Under the pieces are notes generated by a model, which saw only the letters and a program-made list of their open reading frames with translations, was not told where the DNA came from and searched no databases. A program made the translations under genes and the position numbers. From Dromiciops gliroides (taxonomy: Eukaryota > Chordata > Mammalia > Microbiotheria > Microbiotheriidae): a stretch of DNA of 64,000 nt. Positions 11,824 through 23,950 of the stretch are shown piece after piece (positions within the stretch are counted from its first letter, which is position 1; every line of letters begins with the position of its first letter). The stretch covers positions 3,684,223 through 3,748,222 of the forward strand of contig NC_057866.1 in assembly GCF_019393635.1 (NCBI RefSeq), read 5' to 3'.

Positions 11824-12158
11824 TTCCTTTTTTAAAAAAAATTAAATTAAAAAAATTATCATAAAAGTATTTTATTATTTTCCATTTACATATAAAGATA
11901 CTTTTCAACATTTGTTTTCATAGGATTTTTGGTTCCAAAATTTTCTCCTACCCTCCTTTCCCTCCCTCCTCCCCAAGACAGAAAGCAATCTAATTTAGCT
12001 TGTATGTACAAATCCCATTAAACATATTTCTACATTAGTCATATTGTGAAAGAAGAATCAGAACGCAAGGGAAAAACCTCAAAAAAGAAAAGAAAAAAAA
12101 AACAGCCCCAAAGTAGAAACAGTATGGTTCAATCTGCATTCAGAATCCACAGTTATTA

Positions 12159-12684
12159 TTTTTTTTTGTTACATGAAAACTGTTTACTATGACAAAGACA
12201 TCATACAATTTTTATGATCTTGGTCTTTCCTTCTTGCCTTTGTACAAGGCCAGAAGAGAAACGTTTGTAACTTTTACAACCTTGAAGTGGACTCTAGGAA
12301 TATCACAAACAGCATGATCTTTTCAACCAAATCCAATAGACAAAACTTCATCATTTTCATCAATAAAGTTCAAGCAAACATCAGTGGGAACAAAGGTGGT
12401 GATTCTTTGGCCATTCTTAATCAGCTGGACTCCCACACACTTCCTGATGGCAGAACTGGGCTTCAACACCAACTTTGTCCAAGACAATGCCTTTTGCATG
12501 AGATACTCCTCCAAATGGGTTGGCCTTCAAGGCTGTGCCCAAATGGGCTTTCTTGTATTGTTTGTCATGCCACTTTTGGTTTCTTCTGTGGCTGTGGAGC
12601 TTTCTAGCTGTATGAAGACCATGGCACTTACCCATGCCGTTGCCATCTGGGCCAAAGAAAAAGGGAGAAGGCAGAATCTACTTT
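12159..12684 (-). pseudogene. RPS23P: Processed pseudogene of ribosomal protein S23
   Basis: RPS23 is the uS12-family protein of the 40S decoding centre. The coding-like part runs from ATG at 12,635 to a final stop at 12,212, 424 nt against 432 nt for the usual 143-codon gene. The first 59 codons read [20 protein letters not shown] and onward, close to RPS23. A net frameshift lies near 12,450, after VGVEA; the next frame reads [15 protein letters not shown]. An Arg-to-stop change follows GFG, and the end [12 protein letters not shown] is preserved. There are no introns, the 3' UTR is short with a possible AGTAAA signal, and a poly-A (T-run near 12,159-12,168) follows: hallmarks of L1-mediated retrocopying. 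It is inserted in the 3' UTR of the L1 at 11.7-13.2 kb. Not functional. Confidence 0.95.
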
Positions 12685-13172
12685 TTTTGGATGTGGAGAA
12701 CATTTTCTATTACGAGTTCTTTGAAATTGTTTTGGATCATTGCACTGTTGAAAAGAGCCAAGTCTATTAGAGCTGATCATCACACAATGTTGCTGTTACT
12801 ATGTACAATGTTCTCCTGGCTCTGCTCATCTCACTCAGCATCAGTTCATGTAAGTCTTTCCAGGTTTCTCTGAACTCCTCCTGCTCATCATTTCTTACAG
12901 CACAATAGTATTCCATTACATTCATATACCACAGCTCGTTCAGTCATTCCTCAATTGATGGGCATTTCCTCAATTTCCAATTCTTTGTCACCACAAAGAG
13001 ATGCTATAAATATTTTTGTACCTGTGGGTCCTTTTCTCTCTTCTATGATCTCTTTGGGATACAGACCTAATAGTGGTATTACTGGGTCAAAGGGTATGCA
13101 CAGTCCTGTAGCCCTTTGGGGATAGTTCTAAATTGCTCTACAGAATGGTTGGATCAGGTCCACTCCTTTTTG

Positions 13173-13569
13173 ATGTAGGTGCCCTGTGCTACTGTCACAG
13201 GGACCAAAGGTCCAATGCGGGGGTGGTGGGGTGGTGGTGGAGGTAGCTTCATTATTCCAGAGCACATATCCTTCAGAGTTGAGTCACATTAGACACAGGA
13301 CAGCTGAATCCCATAGTGAAAAGTCAGTGAGCCAATCAATAAGAATGTATTAAGCCCTTTCTCCATGCCAGGACCTGTGCTAAGTTCTGGGGATACAAAG
13401 AAAGGCAAAAAGATGGGCCCTGACCTTGAAGCCCCACATTCTAATGGGGAGACACCATGTGAACAATCAGGCACATACAAGATGCAGACAGAATAAATGG
13501 GAGGCAATCTCAGAGGAGACACCAGCAATGGTGGTGGCAGTGGTGTATATGTGTGTGTATGGGGGGGAA
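13173..13569. repeat. Unnamed old interspersed repeat, partial copy
   Basis: About 13,330-13,500 has the recurrent phrase set (atgtattaagccctttctcc, aggacctgtgctaagttctg, ttctaatggggagacaccat). A G-rich (ggtggt) stretch precedes it near 13,215. No gene seen. Confidence 0.55.
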
Positions 13570-13730
13570 GGGACAAGAAGTCCCAGGAATTGGAGCGAGG
13601 AAGATGTCAGTTCAAATTCTCTGACATTTGCTAGTTGTATGACCCTGGGCAAGTCATGTGACCTTTCTAGGTAGGTCTCAGTTTCTTCATCTGTAAAATA
13701 AGGGGTTGGATTAGATGGCCTTTAAAATTT
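13570..13730 (+). repeat. MIR-like SINE
   Basis: Plus-strand MIR pattern: ttgctagttgtatgaccctg, then tcagtttcttcatctgtaaa and a 'ggttggattagatggccttt' tail. Confidence 0.7.
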
Positions 13731-13985
13731 CTTGGGTGGTACAGTGGATAGAGTGCCTGGCCTGGAATCAGTAAGATTCATCTGCCTGAGTTCAAATCTA
13801 GCCTCAGACATTAGCTGTGTGACCCTGGGAAAGTCACTGCACCCTGTTTGCCTCAGTTTCCTCATCTGTAAAATAAGCTGGAAAAGGAAATGGCGAAGCC
13901 CTCCAGTAACCTTCCCAAGAAAACCCCAAATGGGGTTACAAAGAGTTGGACACAACTGAAAATGACAAAACAATAACAAGAAGGT
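13731..13985 (+). mobile_element. MIR-headed SINE with RTE-like tail (Mar1 type?)
   Basis: A tRNA/MIR head (tacagtggatagagtgcctg) and MIR core are followed by a distinct tail: ggaaaaggaaatggcgaagc, ccaagaaaaccccaaatggg, agagttggacacaactgaaa, ending in an A-rich run. The tail matches those at 24.6 kb and, antisense, 39.2 kb. It suggests a SINE mobilised by an RTE-type LINE; the family name is from memory. Confidence 0.7.
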
Positions 13986-14094
13986 TTCTTGAAGTTCTGA
14001 ATCTGTGATTCATGATCCCAAGAGGCAATGCTCTCACCCCCTCCATGGAGGGTCCTCCAATTCAACTCCTTCCGCCCCCAGCCTCCAGGATAAT

Positions 14095-14352
14095 AATAAT
14101 GGTAATGATGATTTTTTATTTAGCATCTCTGTAGAACTTAATGATTTTCTAAGCACTTTCCTAATATTATTTCATTTTATCCTCACAACTATGGGAGGTA
14201 AGTGCTATTATTATCTCCATTTTGTAGATGAGGAAACTGAGGGTAAGGAATTTTATGTGACTTGCCCAGGACCACACAGGTAATAAATGTCTGAGGCTGG
14301 ATTTGAACTCATCTTCCTGAGTCAAGGTCCAGTTCTCTATCCACCGAGCCAG
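14095..14352 (-). repeat. MIR/THER1-like SINE
   Basis: Minus-strand layout: gcactttcctaatattattt, tctccattttgtagatgagg, gtgacttgcccaggaccaca, head near 14,350. Confidence 0.75.
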
Positions 14353-15949
14353 CTGCTACACAAAGGGCTGTTGTGAATCTCAAATGAAATGATGAGAAAG
14401 ACCTTGGGAAGCCTTCAAGTTCCTTGGTCATCCCCTCCCTTTCTCTCCCATGATCCTTCACCTTGGATGGGTCACCTCACTTTGTTCACTCTCAGCAGTA
14501 AAATGATGTTCTCCAGCTTGCAAATTCTGTTCCTAAAAAGTGCCCCTACCTGAAGCCGATACTCCACGTGTGGTCTACCTAGGACACTGGATATTAGGAC
14601 TGACCATCTTCCTTATTCCTGGAAACTGCCTAGCTCAGTTTTTCTGGCTGCCAGAGCACATGGCTGACTCACACGGAGCTCACAGTCCACTGAAATCCAG
14701 CCTAAATTTTCGCCAAGACTCTAAGTTGAGCTCACTTGCTGATTATTTACAGATTTGATTCTGTGTCCCTTTTTGAAAATCAGGACCTCTCTTGTCCTTC
14801 TCCGGTCCTGTGATCCCTCTCCTGTTCTCCCTGATTTCTCAGATATCACTGACAGGGGCTTGGCCAGCATGCCTGCCAGCTCTTGGATTCATCAAAGGCT
14901 GCCAGGTCTCTTACTATCTCCCTATTTATCTTGGATAGTCACTCCTCACTAGTCATTTTGTTGTTTTGCATTTTCCAGTCCAAAGGTCATTTTCCTTTAC
15001 TGAGAAAACACAAAAATAGCAGCAATCAACCAGTTCTGTCTTCTCTTTGCCAGCAGTTCTTGTCTCATACACCCCATGCATGGTTCTATATCTTCTTTGA
15101 TCCTCTTTTATTCCCCAGTATAGCTAAAAAAATCCCCCAAACTTCCCTAATGTTGCCTTTGGCTTTCCTCACCAGCCACAGCTTACACTGAGCTCTCAAA
15201 GTCCTGACCAGGTTTTTCCCAGGACACATTTTCATGGTCATCCTTTGTTTTCTACCCTTGCCTTCATACCCTCTACATATCTTTAAAAAACAAACAAACA
15301 GAACTTCAAATTCTTTGGGGAGTTCTCTGCATGGCCATTATTGATCTCTTTAGATCACTCCATTTTTTCTCCTCATCTGAATTGTGTCTCTGGGCACCTT
15401 CAGAATTTCATTCTTCAAACAAACAAATAAAGCTGGAACTAAGAGCTGAGCAATTCTACTGACCACACTTGGTCCTGGAATGAGACCTGGAACGAGATGA
15501 GAAATGCACCCCCCTTTCTTCTTTGTAAGGGGAGGGGGGGGCAGTGCTTTGGTTGTTGAAGGTTACATGCCCTGTCAGACTTGGCTGATGTGCTGGTTAG
15601 TTTTGTAGAATTGCCTTTTTGCAGGTCTATTATTGTTATTCTTTGTTACTAGGGATGATTCACAGGGGAGAGGAGCAGAGGGGAGAAGGGAGTATTGGGA
15701 AATGAAGGTTTAAAAAAAAGCAATAGATGTTTAGAGTTTTAAAAGGAAAAAAAAAGAATTTCATTTTTAAGAGCTTCTCTCCATCCCAGACTGACTTTTC
15801 TTGGAGAATTTAAGTTTATAGGAAGTGAGTGTTATAGTCTTTTCTGGGGGATGGGGTGGGGCGGGGGGGGGGGGGGGATGATATTAGTCTGATGTTTATA
15901 TGAATCCTTGAGATCTCAGAGCTGAATTTTAAGTTAAAGTTGTGTTTAT
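14353..15949. other. No gene seen; possible L3/CR1 remnant
   Basis: The part 14,600-15,480 holds phrases resembling L3/CR1 LINE sequence (gatttctcagatatcactga, gctgagcaattctactgacc), assigned with low confidence. It is followed by purine-rich sequence and a long G-run. No coding exon. Confidence 0.4.
15846..15877. repeat. G-rich tract ending in G15
   Basis: Five G-runs of four or more with short spacers (gggggatggggtggggc then about 15 G): a potential G-quadruplex, and a likely spot for sequencing length error. Confidence 0.8.
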
Positions 15950-16336
15950 TCTCCAGACCTCAGTTCAGTCCAAACCACAATCAATTCTGGAGATAATGAC
16001 AAGTAGACTGGGTCTCAAGGAAGGTGACCAGGCCAAGGAGGGAACTTGAAATGACATCATGAGAGGATCTGATGAAGGAACTAGACATATTCAGCTTGGA
16101 GAAGAAAAGACTTGGGAGAGAGGAGAAGGATCAGTCCTTTTCAGAAATATAAAGGGCTGTCTCAGGGAAGAAGAGTTATTTTCCTTGACTCCAGAGAGCA
16201 GTTGTAGGGGTCATTGCTTATGTCACTTTGTAGACACAGGAATTGGCCAACAGCAAAATGGACAGCCTTGGGAGGTAGTTCTCTGGAGCCTTTAAGCAGA
16301 GACTAGATAGTTGACTACCATCAGGGATACCTCAAC

Positions 16337-16371
<35 letters not shown>

Positions 16372-16450
16372 AGGGAGGAGGGATGTTTAAGATTTGGGTT
16401 GGGCTAAAGCCCCCTCCAACTCTGAAATCATGGGACTTCTCAGATTCTGG
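15950..16450 (+). repeat. L3/CR1-type LINE 3' end
   Basis: Sequential matches to the familiar L3 3' region: tattcagcttggagaagaaa, aaagggctgtctcagggaag, ccttgggaggtagttctctg, aagcagagactagatagttg, with an ending near ctaaagccccctccaactct. A (TG)n tract has grown inside it at 16,341-16,367. Confidence 0.7.
16341..16367. repeat. (TG)n microsatellite
   Basis: About 13 perfect units within the L3 remnant. Confidence 0.95.
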
Positions 16451-17966
16451 GACTTAATCCATGTAGGGATTAATTTTTGAACCTGTTAATTCCTTAAGAG
16501 ATGAGGGGACACTAATAAAGCAACTAAAACACCTTTTTGTTCTCCCTAGGAATAGACTTTGGGGCCAGGTCAGGATTGCAGATGACAACCCTTTCCCAGC
16601 CAGGCCCCTTCCTTGGGGCCAGATAGGCCAGGGATGTTCATGAACAGACATCTTCCCGGGGTTATGCCTTGCCTCTGAATGCAGGAATGACTATGTAAGA
16701 CCATCCCTAGGGGCTAGATCCTAGGGGAGGAATAAGCTAGTGATGAAAAAACTTATGTTGGAGGTGGCACCCACACAGGTAAGTCTACTATACAATATTA
16801 CATGGGTGTTTGACCAGGTCCCAGGTCAGCTGTTATTGGGAGAGAGGAATGAAATAATCAGAAAGGGCTTTGTGAGAAGGTGGGACAGAAGTTGGCCTTG
16901 ACATTTTGCCTCTAACTTGTTCATGCTCAAGCTCCTCCCTCCTCTTCTATTGAACATAAGGTGGATGGAGGTGGAATCAAAGTCTGAGCTGCAGGGGACC
17001 TTAGAGAGTTGTGGTTTGATCTGCTCATTCTACAAACGAGGACACAGAGACCTAGAGAAAACAGAATGACTCTCCTTTGGACCTCGTGGTAATAAGGATC
17101 AGGGGAGGCATGTGAGCCTCGATGGCTCCAGATCCTGAGGTCTTTGGACTCCAGCCCATAGAGTGAGCCCAGTCAGACAGGAAGGAATATTAGACCAGAG
17201 CGGTGGGGCTGGGAGATGAGGTGGGTGGAAAGTGTCAAAGAGGCAGAGAATCAGAGAGCCAGAGATGTTGGACAGGGTTTATTTAAACCAGCTGGAGACA
17301 GATGCTTCTTTGGTAGGAAGATCTGCTGTGATCTTTCTTTGTCCTTTATACAAACCTGACAGGGAGTGGCTAAAATTAGGTCTCTTGGTGACATCCCAGG
17401 GCCCTTGGAAAAGGAACTTTATGTAGAGGCGAGGAAACTCAGATGAGACAGCTCCAGCATGATGCCTCATCAGCTCAGGATATTCCAGGGCATCTACCAT
17501 GGTTCTCCAAATCAGTCTGGAAAGGTAAATCCTGGAGTTCTTCAGTGGGGATGGGTTAGCACACCAAGAGATATTAAAGAAGGAATCCCAGTGGTTAGCA
17601 CAGTGCCTGACACATAGCAGGCATTTAATACATGCTTATCAATTGGTGAATTGAATCATTTGGTACTGGGGATGCCTCTAATTCTGATTACATTCAATAG
17701 ACTTCTCCTCTGCCCTTCCCAGGCCCTCTGTCCAGAGACAGCAGATTTGCTGCCTCAGAGCAGTAAATAGACAATTTAGACCCTGGGGCAAGTCCAGGGT
17801 GTGGAGTGAGCTCAGGAGAGGGATGATTTGGGGGCACCACCAGGCTACTGCTAGGGAGACCCAAGGAGTAGGATGGTAGTCCAGCCAGAGCTACCCTGGG
17901 TGTGGTTACTGGAGGGTTGGACAGAAGCTCTTGGAAATTCTGCTTTAATTAGTTATTCTTACTATT
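16451..17966. other. No gene seen; L2 3' end
   Basis: An L2-type end (acagtgcctgacacatagca, then ggcatttaatacatgcttat) lies at about 17,590-17,650. A donor-like CAGGTAAGT at about 16,777-16,785 on the plus strand has no supporting exon. Confidence 0.5.
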
Positions 17967-18119
17967 TATTTTTATTTTTATTTTTGCAGGCAATGGGGGT
18001 TAAGTGACTTGCCCAGGGTCACACAGCTAGTAAGTGTCAAGTGTCTGAGGCTGGATTTGAACTCAGGTCCTCCTGAATCCAGGGCCAGTGCTTTATCTAC
18101 TGCGCCACCTAGTTGCCCC
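17967..18119 (-). mobile_element. Marsupial tRNA-derived MIR-like SINE
   Basis: T-rich tail, full body, head ending cacctagttgcccc. Clean TSD agttattcttactatt at 17,951-17,966 and 18,120-18,135. Confidence 0.95.
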
Positions 18120-19544
18120 AGTTATTCTTACTATTGAGGCTCAAAGTTGAATGGTTTCTCTCTGTAGCAGTGCAGTGTGGTCAGCACCCTCTAAATGGTG
18201 GTTCTTTGGGGCAGAGCTTTTGCTCCTGGCCCTCAGTTACCCACCCTGGCTAGGCTTCATGGGTGCTGAGCTTATAGCTGCCTCTTGGGGGCTGAGCATT
18301 CCTCCCCCAGGCTGGGGTGGGGGGAGAGAAGAGAGAAGAGGCAAGGATAGAGCTAAATGAAGTTGTTTGGTACCAAGCTAGTTCTTCTGTGTTGGTGGCC
18401 CGAGTGACTCTGTCCTTCTGTAGGCACCTGATGGGGGCTGGTGGCCAAGATGCCTCGGGGAAGCTCTGCTCCCTCAATCCCTTACCTTCTTCCCAGAGAG
18501 GAGCCATTAGTCCTTCCTCTGGCTCCTCACACTGACACTCCTCATTCTCTCCATCTTTCCTTCTCGCCTTTGTTTTCCCTTCTCACATGAGTCACAAGAG
18601 AAAAGTATTTGAGACATTTCATATTCTCTTCGGCCCAATTAATAGTCCCTTCCTCTCCTCTTGCTCTGTGGGATGTGGAACAATGAGATTAAGCAAGAGG
18701 CTGAGGAACCATCCAGGAATCCCCCAGCTGGACGAAGGTGTTCTTTGAATCCAGCCTGGGGAGCTGCTGGCATTCATGGAGCTCCAGAGGGTCCAGTGCA
18801 CCCAGCTTCCTGTGACATCCAGAATGGGCCCTGGAAGAGGGTGAGCAGAGAAGGGAGATACCGAGCTAGGGGAGTTTGGGCTGGATTTGGGTGGTGTGGA
18901 ACGCATAGACTCTCTCCTGGGACACAGCAACTCGAGGGCGTCCCGAGTTCTCTTTTTCACTCCCACTCTTTGGGAAGCTACAAGATCTGTCACTGAGTTC
19001 TACCGCTGAGTTCAGGAGACTCCTCTTAGCACAGGGACTGAAAAAGGAGATCTGGATGGGGTGGGGGCGGGGGTTAGGGCGTGTTCTCTTGTTTGCAGAT
19101 AGTGTTCTAATCTAGGCTAGCCTAGGGAAATCTGCATTCTGCTGGGTTGCATTTCTTATGCAAATGTGAGCACCTTTTGGGGTTACTGCAGCAGGCTTCT
19201 GCGGCAGCCATGCTGTCAGGAGCCCCCAGTTAGAGAATGTAAACCCACCCAAGTCTGCCGCATGGATCTGCCTGTCCAAGTCCATCCCCACCCTCACCCC
19301 AGGGCACGTCATTGAGCCTGTTACACAGGAAGGTCTCATAACATCCACATGGACAAGAGGATGACGTTAGGCAGAGGAGTGTCCCAGGCCCTCAGTGAGA
19401 GGGCTTCAGAAACAGCCATTTCAGGGAAAATAAATGACTTAGGTCTGTTTTCCTCCCTCATCCTCCCTGATGCAACCACCCAGTCGGCAGGTATTTAGAT
19501 AGCAACCATTCCCTGGAGTCTCCTGTGTTTGGAGTGATGCAGCT

Positions 19545-19755
19545 ATGAGGTGGGCCTGGAGTTAGGAAGACCTGAGTTCAAATCTGTCCTCAGATATGTC
19601 CTAGTTGTGTGACCTATTTACCTCAGTTTCCTCAACCATAAATTGGGGATAATAACAGCACCTACTTCCCAGGGTTGTTGTGAGAATCAAACGAGATACT
19701 ATTTGCAAAGTCCCTAACATGGTCCTTGGTACATAGTAGTCACTATATAAAGGCT
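19545..19755 (+). repeat. MIR/THER1-like SINE
   Basis: Plus-strand pattern: agacctgagttcaaatctgt, cctcagtttcctcaaccata, gagatactatttgcaaagtc. Confidence 0.7.
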
Positions 19756-20040
19756 TCCCCCTGCCCCCTCTCCACAGCATTGCTCAATGCTGTCTACACA
19801 TGTCTCTCCTTGGAAGTGAAGAATAACTGACCTCCAGCCTACTGGCAATTTTCCTGGGGGACTCACCCCATGCCTCCTGAATTTCCAAAGCCAGCCCAGG
19901 CCTTGTCTCAACCTCTGCCATTAGAGTGGCATTAGGTCATCCCAGGGCCCCCTTGGTGGGCATAGAGGGGCGGGCATATCTGAAGAAATCACAGTACTTT
20001 GGACCAGGCTCTGGAAAAACCTATGGACTCAAAGACACTG

Positions 20041-20070
20041 GGGGGGAGGGGGGCGGAGGGGGGGGAGAGG
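20041..20070. repeat. G-rich tract, G-quadruplex candidate
   Basis: Runs of 7, 6 and 8 G separated by one to three bases. Confidence 0.8.
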
Positions 20071-20094
20071 GCCACAGTTCTGGAGTAAGTTCAT

Positions 20095-20650
20095 TGAAGG
20101 TCTTGGGAGGGGTGAAAGATGGTAGCAAAGAACTGGAAGGAATGTCAGAATATGGAATATCGGAGCCAAGGTTGGGAGTTGGGATCTAAGAGCAAAGAAC
20201 ATTGGAACTGTAAAAGATGTCAGAAATATGAGTGACCTTAGAACTTCGGACACAGAAGGAAGGTCAGAGTTGGGAGGGTCCCCAGAGCCTGTGGGTGCTG
20301 AGTTTGAGGGCAGTCTTTCCAGTGAACTATCTGTGACCATCTCTCTTCCTACTGCAGTTTGGCTCTGGCAACTTATTCCTACAGGGGCTGTGACCCCAGT
20401 GTATCCATCATTTGTACCCAGCCCCTCTTCCCTGTGACCTTCAGGGAAGTACTCCATTGCCTTAAAGCTCTGTGATGGAAGTGTTCCATCACTTTGTACA
20501 CTGCTGGGATGTCTGGTTTTTTGAGAAACACTCAGGTAATGTCAGAATTGGATGGAATCTTAGAACCTGGACCAAAGGATGTTAGTGATGTAAGAGACCT
20601 TAGAACACAGGCTCAGAAGAGTCAGATCTGGGAGGCCCCCCCAGAACACA
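20095..20650 (+). repeat. Recurring short-phrase old repeat
   Basis: Related segments at about 20,140-20,290 and 20,530-20,640 share 'ccttagaac', a 'gtcaga(g/t)' step and 'gggagg(g/c)'. This looks like an old low-copy repeat; no family named. Confidence 0.4.
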
Positions 20651-23338
20651 CTACACATGATGCCAGAAGGTGTTGGAAGACCTCTTGGAAGCCACCTAAT
20701 TAATCTTCTCCCCTTCCTGCCATAGCATGTTTACAAAACATAAATACGAGGCTCCTGAGAGGAGAAGGAATTTGCTCACAGCTTGAATAGCTTGTCAAAG
20801 ACTCAGGGGTCCAGACTCTCAGGCCAGTTCCCTGTCCCTTTCACATGGTGTTTCCTGCATTGTAGCTGACTGTGTCCCTGTCCATGTACCTACTGCCATA
20901 CCGTGATGGGAGAGGATGAAGTCAATGCCACATTCCACCCATCCCAGCTGTTCCCATGATGCCTCAGGTCATTGAGTCTAATGGGACCAGATGCCCGGAG
21001 AATGTCTGTTTACAGGTTGAAGAGAACAGGCAGTGTCTCTGTATTGGAAATAGATGAGAAAGGAGCAAGCATTAGAGGAATTTTTTGGTGGTCGAAGATA
21101 CAGCTGCCCTGAAGTCTACCTGCAGAGCACAGGAAGGGAGAGTGGAGGAAATGGAGGCAGGAAGCCTGGCTAACGTCTGCACTCACTTGCTTGGCTCTGG
21201 AGTCACAAAGAAAACACAAATCAAAGAGGAATCCTTCAAGTTGGAGCTGACATTGAGCCCAAGGTGAACAATGAGCAGTCTCATCTTCAAGCCCCTTTTA
21301 GTCTCCTGAGCAGGACCTCCAGCACAGAAGGAGCTGGACAAGTAAGTCATGTTATTTTGGGGGTGGGGCAGGTGGCTAATTCCAGCCTGTTCCCTTTGAA
21401 AGCTGGCTGCAGCATTCTAGGCCCTCACCCCCAGGATCGTCCTCAGCACCCTCTGGGCTCCTGGCAGTGGGAGAGTGCTTAGCTCTCAGCATTACATCCT
21501 GTAGACTGTTTCTCTACCTGTATTTCCCCTGCAGCTCTTGGAGAAGTCCCTAGAGCTGAGTGTTTGCATTTGAGAGCATGTGTTGTGATCACTGACCATT
21601 CCAACAACACAACAGCCTGGGAGTTAGCTGCTGGGCGTCCCACTGGCAGGCAGAGCAGGAAGTGGGAGCTGCTGGGTGGGACATGGCCAGACAGAACAGG
21701 GAGCTCTGACTTCTCTCTGATCCTCTGGAAGTCACTCTGTCCTGGGAAGTCATTTCATATGCTATGGCTGAATGTGACCAGTGAGGTAGCTACCTTCCAC
21801 TGGTCTCCTAACTTCCAACGAGGTAAAGTGAGGTCCCCTTCGAGGAGGCTGGAAATACACTGATCTTAAGTTACATTAAGGGAAATGCACTAACTCTTGG
21901 GTCAGGGTCAGGGTCTAAGCATTCTTACATCAGAGGCGTCCAAGCCCAACCTCTTTCCCAGAAGGAAAGTCCAGGGGGAATGTAGCGGATCAGGGCACCT
22001 TGAGGAAAACTCTCAGCAGCTGGCAGCTGCTGGGGAGTCTAGACCCACCCCCGATCCAAGGTGCTATTTGCTCCTGCATCATCAGCAAAAGAAGTCTACT
22101 TCTCTGCCATATAAAGCTTGCAGCTTGCAGTGCCTCCTGCCTTGCCCTCTGCCTCTGCAGGTGCCTGGAAATGCGGCATTGGGGAGGAGCTCCTGTGAGA
22201 TGCACCTCTGGGATTATAATTTTGTGTGTGTGTGTCTTTAAAAGCATGTTGGTAACTATTGTATTTACACCATCCATTCCAGGAACTGAAGCAGTCCAGC
22301 AAAATGAGTCAAGCCCACCCGAGTCACAGCATAAAGTTGGAGGGGACCTCAGCGGGTCTAGCCCCTTCCTTTCCCATTTCCGGAAACTGAGGCCCGGAGA
22401 GGAGAAGGGACTTGATCAAGGACGTACAGGAAGCAAAAGACACTCATTGTCTGACTCCAGACCGGCTCCCAATCCACAGCTGAGCCCCGACCCTCCCCAT
22501 CTCTGCAAAGACAGGAGGGAAATGCTTGGGATTCACTCTCTCATTCAGCCACCAGGGGGCGCCCACCGTAAAATGAGGACAGGGCTGGTTTGGGCGTTAG
22601 AAGGCCCGGGTTCAGATCCACTTCTGGCGGTTGCCATCAGTGAGATGAGATGGCTCTAGGATCCGTCCCAGTTGTTAAACTAGGATCGGCTCGGTTGTAA
22701 GCACCGGAAAGGGGACAGCGGTGCCTGACGGAGCCAGGGCGGCCGGGCCGGGCTGGACCGGGCAAAGGGTGCTCTCAGGTGGTCCGATGAACACTGCAAA
22801 AGTCCCGAAGCCTCCCCGCCACCCTGGGAGCCTGGCAGGGGGCGGGGCGCTCTTGCCTTGCACTGGGGTAGGGAACCTCATCTGTCCTCTTCTTGGAACA
22901 GGGGGATGGCCAGATCGATGGGTGGCCAGACGGGCAGCTGGAGTCCCTGCTGCGGGAACGGGGGCGAGGGAGGGCGGGGGTGCGGGGAATGGGGGAAGGC
23001 AGCGGCCGCGGCCCCGGCAGAGAGAGGCGCGCTCTGCACGCAGCCGCCGCTTTGGGGAGCGCAATGCAGCATCCCGCCTGCCGAGTTTGGGGGCCCCGCT
23101 CTTTGGGCTCAGCGTCTGTCCCACTGCCGCCCCAGGGCAAGGCCGAAGGTGAAGCAGGCGCCTGTTGTGCTAGGCTCTGGAGTTTAAGTCAGTCGCTGGG
23201 CCGATAGAAGTAGAGGCGGGCTGGCCATGGGCCCCCCACCCTCTCCATCTCGGTGTGCACCTACTGGACGCAGACAACTAGCAGCAGCCCCACTATCAGA
23301 AGGGAGGGAGCAGAGGGCGAGGAAAGGGAGGCTGGATT

Positions 23339-23352
23339 CCCCCCCCCCCCCC
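23339..23352. repeat. C14 homopolymer
   Basis: Fourteen C in a row inside the CpG island; length may be unreliable in sequencing. Confidence 0.9.
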
Positions 23353-23612
23353 ATGCAGCCCCCAAAGGGAGAGGAGAGCGCCTAGCACGCGGGAGCCAGC
23401 CCCACCTCCCTTCCCGCAGGCATCCCTGGGGAGTCCTCCCCTTAGCTCTCCCCGCCCAGGGCCAGGCCCACCACCAGCAGATGGGCGGCTGCTCGGCCCG
23501 CATCCTGTCGCTCCCTAGCCCTGTCCAGAATCAGCCCGCTCCCGGTCTGGAGCATAGCAGTCCCGTCCTTGGCGCGGGCGCAACGCCCGCCCCACCCCCA
23601 CTAGGTACTCAC

Positions 23613-23950
23613 CGTACAGCAAGGCATGGGGCTGCTCTGGGACAGGCGCGCCAGAAATCCTCCTTCAGTCGCAGCTTTTCTTCATTCCCCTCCCCAGGGG
23701 GCAGTCCCTGGGGGGCAGCCCGGGAGATGTCGAAGGCGCGCGCCGGGGCAGGCTGGCTCCCGGGACTCCTAAGAAGCCTCTGCCCTCTGCCTAGTTTGGG
23801 AGTGTGGAAGGGGACTCTGCAGCGTCTCTCGGAGCTAGGAAGGAAGACAGGACCCGCCAATGGCCTGATCCGTGCTCCGCAGACAGACACACTCGTCCCG
23901 GGAAGCCCAGGCAAGGGGCTCCAGGTGGCGCAGCCTGGTTTGTTTGGGGG
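23613..23950 (-). other. Candidate first exon, minus strand, in CpG island
   Basis: On the minus strand the sequence CTGTACG is followed by GTGAGTACC, a near-perfect 5' splice site, so an exon would end at 23,613. The right (transcription-start) boundary is a guess from island shape; no TATA box is seen. A short ATG sits 15 bases before the donor, but the exon may well be non-coding, as expected for an OSBPL5 first exon. The partner acceptor was not identified in 1-23.5 kb. Alternative: a non-coding RNA promoter. Confidence 0.35.

Larger units (their letters stand above)
11676..13159 (-). mobile_element. L1 3' end with nested SINE and RPS23 pseudogene
   Basis: Minus-strand L1 3' UTR and ORF2 C-terminus, 5'-truncated at about 13,159. 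The TSD ccactcctttttg is found at 13,160-13,172 and, with one extra T, at 11,662-11,675. A SINE sits in the A-rich tail and a processed RPS23 copy sits in the 3' UTR, so both are younger than this L1. Confidence 0.85.
18120..22659. other. No gene seen; MIR and short phrase repeats
   Basis: Mostly unique sequence upstream of the CpG island. A plus-strand MIR-like element lies at about 19,545-19,755. A G-rich run lies at 20,041-20,070. At 20,095-20,650 a phrase of the type 'gtcagagttgggagggt ... ccttagaac' recurs. A TATA-like ccatataaagc is at about 22,109, without other promoter support. No exon of a known protein was recognised on either strand. Confidence 0.5.

Noticed and set aside
16770-16790. 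Donor-like CAGGTAAGT on the plus strand
   Set aside because: No upstream open exon with an acceptor and no known protein match, so it is not counted as part of a gene.
22105-22120. TATA-like ccatataaagc on the plus strand as a promoter
   Set aside because: No matching exon, CpG signal or conserved downstream frame; such sequences are common by chance.
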